Shown piece after piece: positions 1 to 10,471 of a DNA stretch of 39,791 nt (positions within the stretch are counted from its first letter, which is position 1; each line of letters opens with the position of its first letter). Origin of the DNA: Desulfobacterales bacterium (lineage in GTDB: Bacteria > Desulfobacterota > Desulfobacteria > Desulfobacterales > JAHEIW01); the NCBI GenBank assembly GCA_030601425.1, contig JAUVTR010000002.1, positions 1-39,791 of the forward strand, given 5' to 3'. The position numbers and the translations under genes are program-made. The notes below the pieces were generated by a model, which worked only from the letters and a program-made list of their open reading frames with translations, had not been told where the DNA came from and did no database searches.

Positions 1-1
1 G

Positions 2-136
2 GTGATGCCCGGGGACAATGTGGCCATAGAGGCGGAGTTGATCACCCCGATTGCGATGGAAAAAGAAGTACGGTTTGCCGTACGCGAAGGTGGGCGCACC
101 GTTGGCGCCGGCGTGATCAGCGCAATTATTGAATAA
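2..136 (+). CDS. tuf: Elongation factor Tu, C-terminal end (truncated by window start)
   Basis: Manual translation [44 protein letters not shown] matches the EF-Tu C-terminus; located upstream of rpsJ. Confidence 0.95.
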   Translation: MMPGDNVAIEAELITPIAMEKEVRFAVREGGRTVGAGVISAIIE

Positions 137-151
137 CGGAAGATTACGATC

Positions 152-463
152 ATGATTACCAATACCAAAATCAGAATCAGGCTCAAGGCTTACGATCATA
201 AACTGCTTGATCGGTCTGCATCCGATATTGTTGACACCGCTACAAAAACCGGCGCTAAGGTCGTTGGGCCGATTCCGTTGCCTACTCGTATCAGCAAATA
301 CACGGTGCTGCGATCTCCGCATATTGACAAAAAATCGCGGGAGCAGTTTGAAATCAGAACGCACAAACGGCTCATGGATATCATGGGGCCCACCCAACAG
401 ACAGTGGATGCCCTCATGAAGCTGGATCTGTCACCGGGAGTCGATGTGGAGATAAAGCTTTAG
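152..463 (+). CDS. rpsJ: 30S ribosomal protein S10
   Basis: ORF translation has S10 motifs ([41 protein letters not shown]). Confidence 0.98.
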   Translation: MITNTKIRIRLKAYDHKLLDRSASDIVDTATKTGAKVVGPIPLPTRISKYTVLRSPHIDKKSREQFEIRTHKRLMDIMGPTQQTVDALMKLDLSPGVDVEIKL

Positions 464-472
464 CCCAGATCT

Positions 473-539
473 AAAATAGGGATTCAGGTTATAAAAGCTA
501 AAGATGAGCTGATTATCTATCCTGTATCCCTAATTTTTT
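473..539. repeat. Inverted repeat in rpsJ-rplC spacer (terminator-like)
   Basis: AAAATAGGGATTCAGG / CCTGTATCCCTAATTTTTT. Confidence 0.6.
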
Positions 540-619
540 AACCGTTATGCCGATAAGAATGAACTAATTTATTAACGGAAGTGCAATCCGATTAGAATGA
601 CGAACAAAAGGTTAGATCA

Positions 620-1264
620 ATGTGTAAAGGATTAATGGGGAAAAAGCTGGGAATGTCCGGATTGTTCTTGCCCGACGGCCGATATGTGCCCGTTACGGTG
701 ATTGAAGCCGGCCCGTGCGTCGTTACGCAGATAAAGACGGAAGAAACAGATGGGTATAATGCCCTCCAGTTGGGATTTGGCGACAAAAAGGAAACTCGCG
801 TCAACAAACCGTTAAAGGGGCATTTTGACAAAAGCGCATCAGGTGCTTTTAATTATGTTAAAGAATTTGCGGTCGCGGACCCGAGCGAGTACAGTCTGGG
901 CCAGCAAGTTACGCTTGAAATGTTTAAAGTTGGCGAGCATGTGGATGTTATCGGGGTCACGAAAGGACGTGGATTTTCAGGCGTAATTAAACGACACGGA
1001 TTTCATGGCGGACGTAAAACTCATGGAAGTCACAGCCATCGCATTCCGGGGTCCATCGGTTGCAGCGCGTGGCCATCAAAAGTCATCAAAGGAAAAAAAT
1101 TACCAGGCCGCTATGGAAATGAACGTAAAACCGTCCGAAACCTGGAAGTTATCGACATCCGACCTGAAGACAATATCATTTTGATTAAAGGTGCCGTGCC
1201 CGGTGCGAAGTCGGGACTGGTCACCATTAATAAGCTTAAATTTCAACAAGACAAGGCATCATAA
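620..1264 (+). CDS. rplC: 50S ribosomal protein L3
   Basis: ORF with L3 motifs (GLMGKKLGMS, TKGRGFSGVIKRHGF, PGSIG). Confidence 0.98.
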   Translation: MCKGLMGKKLGMSGLFLPDGRYVPVTVIEAGPCVVTQIKTEETDGYNALQLGFGDKKETRVNKPLKGHFDKSASGAFNYVKEFAVADPSEYSLGQQVTLEMFKVGEHVDVIGVTKGRGFSGVIKRHGFHGGRKTHGSHSHRIPGSIGCSAWPSKVIKGKKLPGRYGNERKTVRNLEVIDIRPEDNIILIKGAVPGAKSGLVTINKLKFQQDKAS

Positions 1265-1315
1265 AATATTATGGTCAAGAGCAGAATTTCGATTGATTCT
1301 GCCCCAAACCTTTAG

Positions 1316-1951
1316 ATGGGGAAAGCTATGCCGGCTGTAGATGTTAAAAATATAAAGGGGAAAAAAGTTACAAGCATTGATCTGGTCGAAAACATCTTCA
1401 ATGTTCCCGTAAAGTCCAGCGTGCTACATGAGGTCGTAACCATGCAACTCGCCAATCGACGGGCCGGAACCGCTTCGGTCAAGCATCGCAGTGATGTGAA
1501 AGGCAGCACTCGTAAACTGTTTCGCCAAAAAGGTACGGGCAGGGCGCGCCGCGGCGATATTAAGGCTCCTCTATTGAGGGGTGGCGGCGTTGTGTTTGGA
1601 CCGGATGGGCGCAGATATGCCTTCAAGGTGCCTAAAAAGGTCAGTAAGCTGGCGCTGAAAATGGCTTTAAGCAGCAAACTGCAGGCCAATGAACTCATCG
1701 TGCTCGACAAATTTGAGCTGAAGCAGATTAAAACCAAGGATTTTGTCGAGCTCTTAACCGGCTTAAATCTGACCAATGCACTCATTGTCACCGCAGAAAA
1801 AAATGAAAACTTGGAACTTTCGTCCAGGAATGTGCCCGACATCAAAGTACTTCGAGGTGAGGGTCTAAATGTCTATGACATTCTTAAATACAAAACATTG
1901 ATATTGTTGGAGCCGGTAATCAAGAATATTGAGGGGAGGCTGGTCGCATGA
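1316..1951 (+). CDS. rplD: 50S ribosomal protein L4
   Basis: ORF with [30 protein letters not shown] motif; conserved order. Confidence 0.97.
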   Translation: MGKAMPAVDVKNIKGKKVTSIDLVENIFNVPVKSSVLHEVVTMQLANRRAGTASVKHRSDVKGSTRKLFRQKGTGRARRGDIKAPLLRGGGVVFGPDGRRYAFKVPKKVSKLALKMALSSKLQANELIVLDKFELKQIKTKDFVELLTGLNLTNALIVTAEKNENLELSSRNVPDIKVLRGEGLNVYDILKYKTLILLEPVIKNIEGRLVA

Positions 1952-2235
1952 TGCAATTTGAGATAATCAAACGACCCTTGAATACCGAGAAAACCAATAT
2001 TCAGAAAGAAGTGGCGAATCAGGTGACATTTGAAGTCGACCGACGAGCCAATCGTATTGAAATAAAAAGGGCAATTGAAACCGCCTTTAAAGTCAAAGTG
2101 GCCGGTGTTCAGACCATGCAGATTAAAGGCAAAACCAAACGTAGAGGTCGATTTGTCGGTAAACGCCGGGACTGGAAAAAAGCGATCGTCACATTGATGC
2201 CGGGCGAGCGCATCGATTTTTTTGAAGGAGCATAG
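1948..2235 (+). CDS. rplW: 50S ribosomal protein L23
   Basis: L23-like ORF; overlaps the rplD stop (ATGA). Confidence 0.96.
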   Translation: MMQFEIIKRPLNTEKTNIQKEVANQVTFEVDRRANRIEIKRAIETAFKVKVAGVQTMQIKGKTKRRGRFVGKRRDWKKAIVTLMPGERIDFFEGA

Positions 2236-2250
2236 TATTAGGAGCACACA

Positions 2251-3072
2251 ATGGCCATCAAGAAGGTAAAACCTACATCGCCGGGCAGGCGTTTTCAAAC
2301 GTATTCTTCATTTGAAGAGATTACCCGTACAACACCGGAAAAGCGGTTATTAAAGCCTATTCGAAAATCCGGTGGACGAAATGCCAACGGACGCATTACC
2401 ATCAGACACCGGGGCGGTGGGCACAGGCGGCATTACAGGATTATCGACTTTAAACGGGATAAAACCGGTATTCCGGCTAAAGTTGCCGCCATTGAATATG
2501 ACCCGAATCGATCTGCTCGGATAGCCTTGTTACATTACGCCGACGGGGAAAAGCGTTATATATTGGCACCTCTCGGGCTTAAGCTCGAAGACATGGTGGA
2601 AGCCGGATCCAATGCGGATATCAAGCCCGGCAATAACTTGCCGCTGAGCCACATTCCTCTGGGTACCCAAATCCATAATATTGAGTTGCGTTTGGGCAAG
2701 GGCGGTCAAATTGTTCGAAGTGCGGGTGCCTATGCGCAGTTGATGGCAAAAGAAGCCCCTTACGCACTGGTTAAACTGCCCTCCGGCGAGGTACGGATGG
2801 TTCTTTTAAAATGCTCAGCTACTATTGGCCAAATCGGTAATGTTGCGCATGAAAATAAGTCTTTAGGCAAAGCCGGCCGCAAACGCTGGCTTGGACGCCG
2901 CCCCAAAGTTCGGGGTGTGGCCATGAATCCAGTTGACCATCCAATGGGCGGTGGTGAAGGAAGGTCCTCGGGCGGCCGGCACCCCTGCAGCCCGTGGGGA
3001 TTGCCCACCAAGGGCTTTAAGACCCGCAGCAAACGGAAAAGCGACCGTCTGATTGTAAAAAAACGTAAATAG
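2251..3072 (+). CDS. rplB: 50S ribosomal protein L2
   Basis: L2 motifs ([43 protein letters not shown]). Confidence 0.98.
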   Translation: MAIKKVKPTSPGRRFQTYSSFEEITRTTPEKRLLKPIRKSGGRNANGRITIRHRGGGHRRHYRIIDFKRDKTGIPAKVAAIEYDPNRSARIALLHYADGEKRYILAPLGLKLEDMVEAGSNADIKPGNNLPLSHIPLGTQIHNIELRLGKGGQIVRSAGAYAQLMAKEAPYALVKLPSGEVRMVLLKCSATIGQIGNVAHENKSLGKAGRKRWLGRRPKVRGVAMNPVDHPMGGGEGRSSGGRHPCSPWGLPTKGFKTRSKRKSDRLIVKKRK

Positions 3073-3077
3073 CAATC

Positions 3078-3169
3078 GTTATGGGTTATCTGTTATTCGT
3101 TATTGTTTGTTGCTGATTCTATGAGCGCTGCATGTATTTAATAACTAATAACCATTAACTAATAACTAA
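3078..3169. repeat. Palindromic word repeat (GTTATT/AATAAC words), rplB-rpsS spacer
   Basis: GTTATCTGTTATTCGTTATTG ... AATAACTAATAACCATTAACTAATAACTAA. Confidence 0.75.
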
Positions 3170-3183
3170 AAAATGGAGTAACT

Positions 3184-3462
3184 ATGCCACGATCGCTAAA
3201 AAAAGGCCCCTATATTAGTGAAAAGTTATTAAAAAAAGTTACGGAAGCTCAGGGCGCACGCAGCAGCCAGGTCATTAAAACCTGGTCCCGACGTTCTACC
3301 ATTGTGCCGGAGATGGTCGGTGTCACCTTGGCTGTCCACAATGGCAGAAAATTTATTCCGGTGTTTATAAGTGAAAACATGGTGGGTCATAAATTAGGGG
3401 AATTTTCACCGACGCGGACCTTTTATGGCCACACCAGCGGGAAGAAGTCTCGTTTAATTTAA
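3184..3462 (+). CDS. rpsS: 30S ribosomal protein S19
   Basis: [11 protein letters not shown]...[17 protein letters not shown]. Confidence 0.98.
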   Translation: MPRSLKKGPYISEKLLKKVTEAQGARSSQVIKTWSRRSTIVPEMVGVTLAVHNGRKFIPVFISENMVGHKLGEFSPTRTFYGHTSGKKSRLI

Positions 3463-3491
3463 CAAGCCAATTGACATAAGGGTTTTTAAAG

Positions 3492-3833
3492 ATGGAAGTT
3501 AAAGCTTCTGCAAAGTATATACGAATTTCGCCCCGCAAAGTCCATAAAGTATTAGGGGCGGTCAAAGGCAAACCGGTTGAGACCGCGTTGAATACCCTTA
3601 AATTCATGCCTCAAAAGGCAGCGGGGATTTTGGAAAAAGTTATCCGATCTGCTGTGGCCAATGCCGATCAAAATCCGGATGTTGATATTGATTTGTTGGT
3701 CGTGCGCAATATTGTTGCAGATCAGGGTCCCGTGCTGAAACGCTGGCGGGCCAGAGCACGGGGTCGGGCAACGCGGATTTTGAAGCGAACCAGCCACATT
3801 ACCGTCATATTAGACGAGGAATCTTCGGTTTAA
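3492..3833 (+). CDS. rplV: 50S ribosomal protein L22
   Basis: L22 motifs ([31 protein letters not shown]). Confidence 0.97.
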   Translation: MEVKASAKYIRISPRKVHKVLGAVKGKPVETALNTLKFMPQKAAGILEKVIRSAVANADQNPDVDIDLLVVRNIVADQGPVLKRWRARARGRATRILKRTSHITVILDEESSV

Positions 3834-3848
3834 AAAGGAGGTAAAAGC

Positions 3849-4499
3849 TTGGGCCAGAAAGTAAATCCAATTGGATTGAGATTAGGAATCGTCAAAACGT
3901 GGGACTCCCGTTGGTTCGGTGGTAAGAATTACGCCGAGTATATACTAGAAGACTACAAATTGCGGAAGTTTATCAAAGACAAACTATACCATGCAGGCGT
4001 GTCCCGGATTGAAATCGAGCGATCCTCCAAGCGCGTACGTTTACGGATTTATACCGCCAGGCCGGGAATTGTCATCGGTAAAAAAGGTGCCGAAATATCG
4101 CAGCTCAAAAAAGACATCGAAAAGATAACGGACCGTGAAATTTCAATCGATATCCAGGAGGTTCGAAAGCCGGAGATCGATGCCCAATTGGTAGCAGAAA
4201 ATGTGGCTTTGCAAATTACACGACGAGTCGCATTTCGTCGCGCCATGAAGCGTGGCGTCTCGTCCGCTATGCGCTTCGGTGCCTTGGGTGTTAAAATAAT
4301 TTGCTCCGGACGCCTTGGTGGTGCGGAGATGGCCCGAACCGAATGGTATCGTGAGGGACGGGTTCCCTTGCATACGCTTAGAGCTGATATCGATTACGGC
4401 TTTATTGATGCGCGTACAACTTACGGCGTTATTGGTGTGAAGGTCTTTATTTTTAAAGGCGAGATATTGAAAAAGGATGAAGCTGAAATCGAAAGTTAG
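3849..4499 (+). CDS. rpsC: 30S ribosomal protein S3 (TTG start)
   Basis: [15 protein letters not shown]-terminus, KH region [13 protein letters not shown]. Confidence 0.98.
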   Translation: MGQKVNPIGLRLGIVKTWDSRWFGGKNYAEYILEDYKLRKFIKDKLYHAGVSRIEIERSSKRVRLRIYTARPGIVIGKKGAEISQLKKDIEKITDREISIDIQEVRKPEIDAQLVAENVALQITRRVAFRRAMKRGVSSAMRFGALGVKIICSGRLGGAEMARTEWYREGRVPLHTLRADIDYGFIDARTTYGVIGVKVFIFKGEILKKDEAEIES

Positions 4500-4582
4500 T
4501 TATCTGTTATTAGTTATTTGTTATCGGTGAAATTGAAGCTGTATCCACTCAAGTATTTCGAATAACTAATAACAAATAACTT
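4495..4582. repeat. Palindromic word repeat (same words as 3078-3169), rpsC-rplP spacer
   Basis: GTTAGTTATCTGTTATTAGTTATTTGTTAT ... AATAACTAATAACAAATAAC. Confidence 0.8.
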
Positions 4583-4603
4583 AGAACAGCGGAGTTGTGA
4601 AAG

Positions 4604-5017
4604 ATGCTAAGCCCGAAAAAAGTAAAATACCGAAAACAGCAAAAAGGCAGAATGAAGGGTGTTGCCCGCCGGGGGTGTAGTCTGAATTTTGGGGAATTCG
4701 GTCTGCAAGCTACCGATTGCGGTAGCGTGACGGCCAAGCAGATTGAAGCAGCACGAATCGCTATGACGCGGCATATAAAAAGAGGGGGCCGGATTTGGAT
4801 TCGAATTTTTCCTGACAAGCCGTTTACAAAAAAACCCGCTGAAGTCAGAATGGGTAAAGGAAAAGGTGCCCCGGAGGGATGGGTGGCCGTTATTCGCCCT
4901 GGCAGAATCCTATATGAAATGCAAGGTGTCAATAAAGAAGAAGCCATAGAAGCATTTCGTCTGGCTGCCCATAAACTGTCGGTTAAAACACGATTTATTG
5001 AGAGGGGTGTGGCCTAA
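4604..5017 (+). CDS. rplP: 50S ribosomal protein L16
   Basis: [50 protein letters not shown]. Confidence 0.98.
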   Translation: MLSPKKVKYRKQQKGRMKGVARRGCSLNFGEFGLQATDCGSVTAKQIEAARIAMTRHIKRGGRIWIRIFPDKPFTKKPAEVRMGKGKGAPEGWVAVIRPGRILYEMQGVNKEEAIEAFRLAAHKLSVKTRFIERGVA

Positions 5018-5226
5018 TGAAAGCCAGTGAAATTAAAGAGATGAGTCTTGAAGAGATGCAGCGTAAGATAGACGATCTCAAAGAAGAACTATTTAATTTC
5101 TGCTTTCAGCACGAAATCGGCCAGCTCGAAAATCCTACAAGGATGAAGCAGACCAAAAGAGATATTGCTCGAATCAATACGATCATTCGTGAGATTGGGG
5201 TAAAAAGCAAGACTGCTGAAGAATAA
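5017..5226 (+). CDS. rpmC: 50S ribosomal protein L29
   Basis: L29-like ORF; TAATG overlap with rplP. Confidence 0.96.
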   Translation: MKASEIKEMSLEEMQRKIDDLKEELFNFCFQHEIGQLENPTRMKQTKRDIARINTIIREIGVKSKTAEE

Positions 5227-5234
5227 TTGATGCT

Positions 5235-5492
5235 ATGAAAAAACAAGGAATGAGAAGACAAATGGTCGGTACCGTCGTTAGTAACAAGATGGATAAAACC
5301 GTGGTCGTCAAGGTTGAGCGGCTGGTCAAAAGTAAACTTTATCATAAGTATATTCGGCGACGTGCTAAATTTGCCGCCCATGATGAAGGCAATGCGTGTC
5401 AGATTGGTGATAAGGTGGTGATCACCGAGTCCAGACCACTCAGCCGATCCAAAAAATGGCGGGTGAACAAAATCGTCGAAAAAGCGGTTTGA
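5235..5492 (+). CDS. rpsQ: 30S ribosomal protein S17
   Basis: GTVVSNKMDKTVVVKVERL motif. Confidence 0.97.
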   Translation: MKKQGMRRQMVGTVVSNKMDKTVVVKVERLVKSKLYHKYIRRRAKFAAHDEGNACQIGDKVVITESRPLSRSKKWRVNKIVEKAV

Positions 5493-5633
5493 TGAGTGGA
5501 ACCTGGTGCCCTGCACCCGGTTCTACACGCAACGACCTGGGCACTGTCGTGTCATGTATTTTCCCGCCTGGGGCGGGGAAAAATCCAAGCCGCCCGCTCG
5601 GCGGGTGGTCGCTGATTCTAAGGGAATGATAAA

Positions 5634-6002
5634 ATGATCCAGTCAGAGACGAGGTTAACCGTAGCAGATAATTCAGGGGCCAAAGTATTATATTGCATAA
5701 AGGTTCTCGGCGGTTCCCGCAGACGATATGCCAGTGTCGGTGATATCATCGTGGTTGCCGTTAAAGAAGCGTTGCCGAATGCCAAGGTCAAAAAAGGTGA
5801 GGTGTTGAAGGCAGTAGTGGTACGAACAAAGAAGGAAATTCGCAGGCCGGATGGTTCCTATATACGGTTTGATGACAATTCGGCCGTCCTTGTGACCGCA
5901 TCCCGGGAACCCATCGGTACTCGAATTTTCGGTCCTGTGGCAAGAGAGCTACGGGCCAAACGATTTATGAAAATTATATCATTGGCGCCTGAGGTTTTAT
6001 AA
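5634..6002 (+). CDS. rplN: 50S ribosomal protein L14
   Basis: [28 protein letters not shown]. Confidence 0.98.
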   Translation: MIQSETRLTVADNSGAKVLYCIKVLGGSRRRYASVGDIIVVAVKEALPNAKVKKGEVLKAVVVRTKKEIRRPDGSYIRFDDNSAVLVTASREPIGTRIFGPVARELRAKRFMKIISLAPEVL

Positions 6003-6155
6003 TTGAATATTTCCAATTGAATATTGAATATTTAAGGTCCGCCTCCGACGGATCATTTATAAAAATGCGATTATAAAAATGACGGAGCGACGCGACATCC
6101 ACAAATATTCAATTGTCAATATTCAATAGTCAATTTCGGCTTGTCCGGGTTAGGG
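6002..6155. repeat. Palindromic word repeat (TTGAATATT words), rplN-rplX spacer
   Basis: ATTGAATATTGAATATTT ... AAATATTCAATTGTCAATATTCAAT; shares core with 9640-9805. Confidence 0.85.
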
Positions 6156-6164
6156 AAACAGGAA

Positions 6165-6494
6165 ATGCTCCAAAAAAAGATACTGATAAAAAAAGACGAT
6201 AAGATCAAGGTAATTGCCGGCAAGGACAAAGGCAAAATCGGCAAAGTCCTTAAAGTTGACAGAAAAAAGAACCGGCTGCTGGTTGAAAAGATCAATCTTA
6301 CCAAACGTCACGCCAAACCAAGTGCAAAAAACAGACAGGGGGGTATTGTTGAGGGCGAGGCCCCAGTCGTGATTTCCAACGTAATGATCATGTGCAATAA
6401 GTGCGTAAGCCCCACGCGAATTAAAATACATCACCTGGAAGACGGGAAAAAGATACGCCTTTGCGTAAAATGCGGCGAAGCAATAGATACATAA
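6165..6494 (+). CDS. rplX: 50S ribosomal protein L24 (ATG at 6165 preferred over the ORF-track TTG at 6141)
   Basis: KOW motif KIKVIAGKDKGKIGKVL; the track's TTG at 6141 lies in an 18-mer (CGGCTTGTCCGGGTTAGG) repeated in the non-coding spacer at about 9788, so it is unlikely to be the start. Confidence 0.93.
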   Translation: MLQKKILIKKDDKIKVIAGKDKGKIGKVLKVDRKKNRLLVEKINLTKRHAKPSAKNRQGGIVEGEAPVVISNVMIMCNKCVSPTRIKIHHLEDGKKIRLCVKCGEAIDT

Positions 6495-6516
6495 GACAAG
6501 GTGACGGAGGAAGGCA

Positions 6517-7056
6517 ATGTCACAGTTAAAAACAGTTTACGGAAAAGAGATCGTGCCCAAGCTAATGGAAACCTTCAAGTATAAGAGTATTATGCAGGTT
6601 CCCAGGTTGGGGAAAATTGTCCTAAACATGGGTCTGGGCGAAGCCATCCATAATATAAAGTTGCTGGATTCCGCGGCAGAAGAGCTGATGATCATCTCTG
6701 GGCAAAAGCCGGTAGTGACCCGTGCAAAAAAGTCCATTGCTGCCTTTAAGCTTAGAGAGGGGATGCCGATCGGGTGTATGGTTACTTTGCGTCGTCAACA
6801 CATGTACGATTTTTATTACAAGCTGGTCAATATTGCACTGGCGCGCGTCAGGGATTTTCGCGGTGTTTCCGGCAAAGCCTTTGACGGCCGGGGCAATTAT
6901 TCTCTGGGAATTAAGGAACATATCATTTTCCCGGAGATTGATTACGATAAGATTGATAAGATTAAAGGTCTTAATATTAGCATTGTTACCACTGCTCAAA
7001 CAGACGAAGAGGGCAAACAACTGCTGGGTCTGTTGGGCATGCCGTTTAGAAATTAG
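6517..7056 (+). CDS. rplE: 50S ribosomal protein L5
   Basis: L5 motifs ([39 protein letters not shown]). Confidence 0.98.
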   Translation: MSQLKTVYGKEIVPKLMETFKYKSIMQVPRLGKIVLNMGLGEAIHNIKLLDSAAEELMIISGQKPVVTRAKKSIAAFKLREGMPIGCMVTLRRQHMYDFYYKLVNIALARVRDFRGVSGKAFDGRGNYSLGIKEHIIFPEIDYDKIDKIKGLNISIVTTAQTDEEGKQLLGLLGMPFRN

Positions 7057-7066
7057 GGAGGGAGAT

Positions 7067-7252
7067 TTGGCGAAAAAAGCGCTTAGAATAAAAGCGATGC
7101 GAAAGCCCAAATTCAAAGTTAGGCAATACAATCGATGTCCCATCTGTGGGCGCCCCAGGGCATATCTAAGAAAGTTTGGTCTTTGCCGTATTTGCTTTCG
7201 GGTATTCGCATCCCAGGGCAAGCTTCCCGGAGTTGTAAAATCTAGCTGGTAG
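7067..7252 (+). CDS. rpsN: 30S ribosomal protein S14, zinc-binding type (61 aa, TTG start)
   Basis: Manual translation [61 protein letters not shown]; CxxC...CxxC zinc ribbon. Confidence 0.95.
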   Translation: MAKKALRIKAMRKPKFKVRQYNRCPICGRPRAYLRKFGLCRICFRVFASQGKLPGVVKSSW

Positions 7253-7277
7253 CTAATAACTGGCCCCTGGCTATTGG

Positions 7278-7387
7278 CTTCTTGCTCCTGGCTGAGCCAG
7301 AGAAAAGCAGCAAGGAACAAATGAGCAGTGACCAGCAGCCAGCGACCAGAAGCCAGATACCAGTAACGAGGCGCCAGGAGCAAGAAG
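7278..7387. repeat. Inverted repeat with CTGGC/GCCAG words, rpsN-rpsH spacer
   Basis: Perfect 15-bp CTTCTTGCTCCTGGC (7278-7292) / GCCAGGAGCAAGAAG (7373-7387). Confidence 0.85.
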
Positions 7388-7414
7388 CAAGATATCGGAT
7401 AAGAGGAGAAAATA

Positions 7415-7813
7415 ATGGCGGTAAGCGATCCAATAGCCGACATGTTGACCCGGGTTAGAAATGGTGTCAAAGCCAAGTTTAACAGTGTGGATGTGCCGGG
7501 ATCAAAACTTAAAACAGAGTTGGCCAAGATATTGAAGGACGAAGGTTTTATCAAGAATTATAAATTCCTTAAAGATGGCAAACAGGGCATTTTGAGGATT
7601 TATCTCAAATACGGTCCGGGGCAGTCTGTTGTGGTTTACGGCCTCAAACGGATCAGCAAACCCAGTCGCAGGGTTTATGTGAGAAGCAAAGATATCAAGT
7701 CCGTCTATAATGGTATGGGGATTTCTATTTTATCAACATCCAGGGGTATCATGACGGACAAAAAGGCCCGGCAGGAAAACGTCGGAGGTGAGATCCTGTG
7801 CAATATATGGTAG
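7415..7813 (+). CDS. rpsH: 30S ribosomal protein S8
   Basis: S8 motifs (SDPIADMLTRVRNG, STSRGIMTDKKAR). Confidence 0.98.
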   Translation: MAVSDPIADMLTRVRNGVKAKFNSVDVPGSKLKTELAKILKDEGFIKNYKFLKDGKQGILRIYLKYGPGQSVVVYGLKRISKPSRRVYVRSKDIKSVYNGMGISILSTSRGIMTDKKARQENVGGEILCNIW

Positions 7814-7908
7814 ATTTAGTTGCAGGCTGTAAGCAAAATTAAACCAGTCAAGAATGATTTCTTGTTTTTACTTGTTTTTTTGTGCCTGCTGAAGAGGGGA
7901 TGTTAAAT

Positions 7909-8454
7909 ATGTCGCGAGTAGGTAGGAAGCCGATTCCAATTCCGGAAAAGACCAAAATTTCATATGAGAACAGGGTTTTAACCGTTCAAGGTGCAAAAGG
8001 CACCTTAACGCGATCGATCCACCCCGCTGTGGATTTGAAAATAGAAGAGGGTGTTTTGAATGTGGTCGCGTTGGAAGATAAACGGACCAGTCGGGCTTTA
8101 CAGGGGCTCACCCGAAGCCTGTTGGCCAACATGATCGTCGGTGTTAACGATGGATTTGAGCGCTTATTGTTAATAAATGGTATCGGCTATCGGGCCGAAC
8201 TGAAAGGTAAAACCATCATTTTAAACGTTGGATTCTCCAATCCGGTTGAATTCGACCTGCCGGAGGGCATTTCCGCATCCATTGAACGGAACACCACCAT
8301 CAAATTATCCGGCATCGATAAAGAAAAACTAGGTCTAACCGCTGCTGCCATTCGGAAAATAAGGCCTCCGGAACCTTACAAGGGCAAAGGCATAAAATAC
8401 GCAGGCGAGCATATCCGCAGAAAAGCCGGTAAAGCAGGGGTTACAGCCCAGTAA
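7909..8454 (+). CDS. rplF: 50S ribosomal protein L6 (ATG at 7909 likely start; ORF track opens at 7882)
   Basis: MSRVGRKPIPIP... and PEPYKGKGIKYAGEHIRRKAGK. Confidence 0.95.
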   Translation: MSRVGRKPIPIPEKTKISYENRVLTVQGAKGTLTRSIHPAVDLKIEEGVLNVVALEDKRTSRALQGLTRSLLANMIVGVNDGFERLLLINGIGYRAELKGKTIILNVGFSNPVEFDLPEGISASIERNTTIKLSGIDKEKLGLTAAAIRKIRPPEPYKGKGIKYAGEHIRRKAGKAGVTAQ

Positions 8455-8469
8455 AAAAGGGTATGAAAA

Positions 8470-8838
8470 ATGGGAACGATGAATTTAAGAACACAGGCGC
8501 GGTTAAAACGAAAAAAAAGAATTCGCAAAAAGATGGTGGGTACCGGGAACCGACCTCGACTGTGTGTGTTTCGAAGCACCAAGCACATTTATGCACAGGT
8601 CATTGATGATTCTCTCGGTCAAACCCTTGCTGCAGCATCGAGTATGGAAAAAACAGTTCGAGAGAATTCTGAATCAAAAAATAAGGTGACTGCAGCCAAT
8701 ACTGTGGGAAAAATCATCGGCCAACGCGCATTGGAAAAGGGAGTTAAAAAAATCGTATTTGACCGCAACGGTTTTCTGTACCACGGCAGGATCAAGGCCG
8801 TTTCAGACGGTGCCCGTGAGGCCGGCTTAAAATTTTGA
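8470..8838 (+). CDS. rplR: 50S ribosomal protein L18
   Basis: L18 motifs ([46 protein letters not shown]). Confidence 0.98.
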   Translation: MGTMNLRTQARLKRKKRIRKKMVGTGNRPRLCVFRSTKHIYAQVIDDSLGQTLAAASSMEKTVRENSESKNKVTAANTVGKIIGQRALEKGVKKIVFDRNGFLYHGRIKAVSDGAREAGLKF

Positions 8839-8889
8839 TTCTCGATGGCCTTAGACGATCCAACGAGCGTTAAACTAAAAAGGAATTAA

Positions 8890-8969
8890 CCACAAAGGTC
8901 ACAAAGCACACAAAGAATTATTGCTAAAAATTGGTTTTAAAAACTTTGTGAACTTCGTGTCTTTGTGGT
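8890..8969. repeat. Palindromic CACAAAG word repeat, rplR-rpsE spacer
   Basis: CCACAAAGGTCACAAAGCACACAAAG ... CTTTGTGAACTTCGTGTCTTTGTGG. Confidence 0.85.
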
Positions 8970-9060
8970 GATAAGTTTTTTAAGAATAAGAATAGGATAA
9001 ATTGTAATTTTACGAATTTAACTTTTCTCTTTAGGTTGTGATACCAAAGGAGGCAGGCTC

Positions 9061-9555
9061 TTGTTCAAACAGGAAATAGAAGAAACTCAGTTAATAGACA
9101 AAGTTGTCCATATTAATCGGGTGGCGAAGGTCGTAAAAGGTGGTCGTCGTTTCAGCTTCAGTGCGATCGTTGTTGTCGGTGACGGTCAAGGATCCGTTGG
9201 TTTCGGGCTCGGCAAAGCCGGGGAAGTGCCGGAGGCTATTCGAAAGGGTATTGAAAAAGCAAAAAAAGGCATGATTGTTGTACCCTTGATTGAGGGCACC
9301 ATACCCTATGAGACGATTGGCAGGTTTGGCGCCGGTAAGGTTTTACTTAAACCGGCCTCGCAAGGTACCGGCGTAATTGCCGGTGGTGCCGTACGCGCTG
9401 TTCTGGAAGCAGTCGGTGTCCAAAATATTCTAACCAAGTGTATCGGATCACATAACCCTCACAACTTGGTGAAGGCAACGATCAACGGTCTTGAGCGACT
9501 CGAGAGTCGTGAGCAGGTGGCTGCCAGGCGAGGAATTTCTGTAGAAAATCTGTAG
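9061..9555 (+). CDS. rpsE: 30S ribosomal protein S5 (TTG start)
   Basis: S5 motifs ([43 protein letters not shown]); AAAGGAGG just upstream. Confidence 0.97.
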   Translation: MFKQEIEETQLIDKVVHINRVAKVVKGGRRFSFSAIVVVGDGQGSVGFGLGKAGEVPEAIRKGIEKAKKGMIVVPLIEGTIPYETIGRFGAGKVLLKPASQGTGVIAGGAVRAVLEAVGVQNILTKCIGSHNPHNLVKATINGLERLESREQVAARRGISVENL

Positions 9556-9639
9556 ATTCCGGCGTAGTATCTTAGTTGTTATTTTTGTGCATTTTGTGGC
9601 AAAAAAATTGTATTGGAATATTTTCACTGTCTTGTAACG

Positions 9640-9805
9640 ATTGAATATTTAAGGAATTCTGTCCATTTTAAATAAGGACGGAGCGACACGCGGCGGCTGC
9701 GCTGCGCGAGCGACATCCACAAATATTCAATTTGCAATGTTCAATTTTCAATTCCCCGATAAACCGGGATTTCCGCTTCGCTCCAACCGGCTTGTCCGGG
9801 TTAGG
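9640..9805. repeat. Second copy of the 6002-6155 element, rpsE-rpmD spacer
   Basis: TTGAATATTTAAGG, GACGGAGCGAC, GCGACATCCACAAATATTCAATT, CGGCTTGTCCGGGTTAGG shared with 6002-6155. Confidence 0.85.
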
Positions 9806-9846
9806 ATTAATGGAGCAAGGGCAGGATCGCGGAAAGGATAAGATAA

Positions 9847-10044
9847 ATGGCTGGAAATGTTAAAGTAACACTCGTTCGAAGCATGATTGGCAGACCCGAG
9901 CAGCATCGTAGAGTTTTACGAGGGATGGGATTAATCCGGTTAAATAAAACAGTTGAGCTTAAAGATACACCAGAAATTCGGGGGATGATTAATAAGGTTT
10001 CGCATCTCGTTAGCACTGAGGAGCAGGTCGATGAAGCTTCATGA
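9847..10044 (+). CDS. rpmD: 50S ribosomal protein L30
   Basis: L30-like [50 protein letters not shown]. Confidence 0.96.
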   Translation: MAGNVKVTLVRSMIGRPEQHRRVLRGMGLIRLNKTVELKDTPEIRGMINKVSHLVSTEEQVDEAS

Positions 10045-10471
10045 ACTATCGCCGCCGTCAAAATCCCGCAAAGTGAGTAGACGCCTGGGCCGCGGTGTCG
10101 GAACCGGCAGCGGCAAAACTGCCGGTCGAGGGACTAAAGGGTATAACAGCCGATCCGGTGGCGGTGTCAGACCCGGGTATGAAGGCGGGCAGATGCCGAT
10201 TCATCGACGTTTGCCGAAACGCGGGTTTGCTAATATTTTCAGAAAAAAAATTGCCGTCATCAATATAAGGGATTTATTAACATTGAAGAGTGGCAGTTTG
10301 GTGGATGAAGCAGCACTCCTAAAGGCGGGGCTCATTAAAGGCAAAAAAGACGGTATTAAATTACTCGGGCAGGGTGAGATTGGTGTAGCCCTCAATGTTA
10401 AGCTAAACCACGTCAGTACAAAAGCCAGAGAGAAAATTGAAGCAGCTGGCGGTAGCGTAGAGGTCGTATAA
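10031..10471 (+). CDS. rplO: 50S ribosomal protein L15
   Basis: L15 motifs ([50 protein letters not shown]). Confidence 0.98.
   Translation: MKLHELSPPSKSRKVSRRLGRGVGTGSGKTAGRGTKGYNSRSGGGVRPGYEGGQMPIHRRLPKRGFANIFRKKIAVINIRDLLTLKSGSLVDEAALLKAGLIKGKKDGIKLLGQGEIGVALNVKLNHVSTKAREKIEAAGGSVEVV

Noticed and set aside
6622-7554. 310-aa minus-strand ORF across rplE/rpsN/rpsH
   Set aside because: Antisense to confidently identified ribosomal genes and the repeat spacer; shadow ORF
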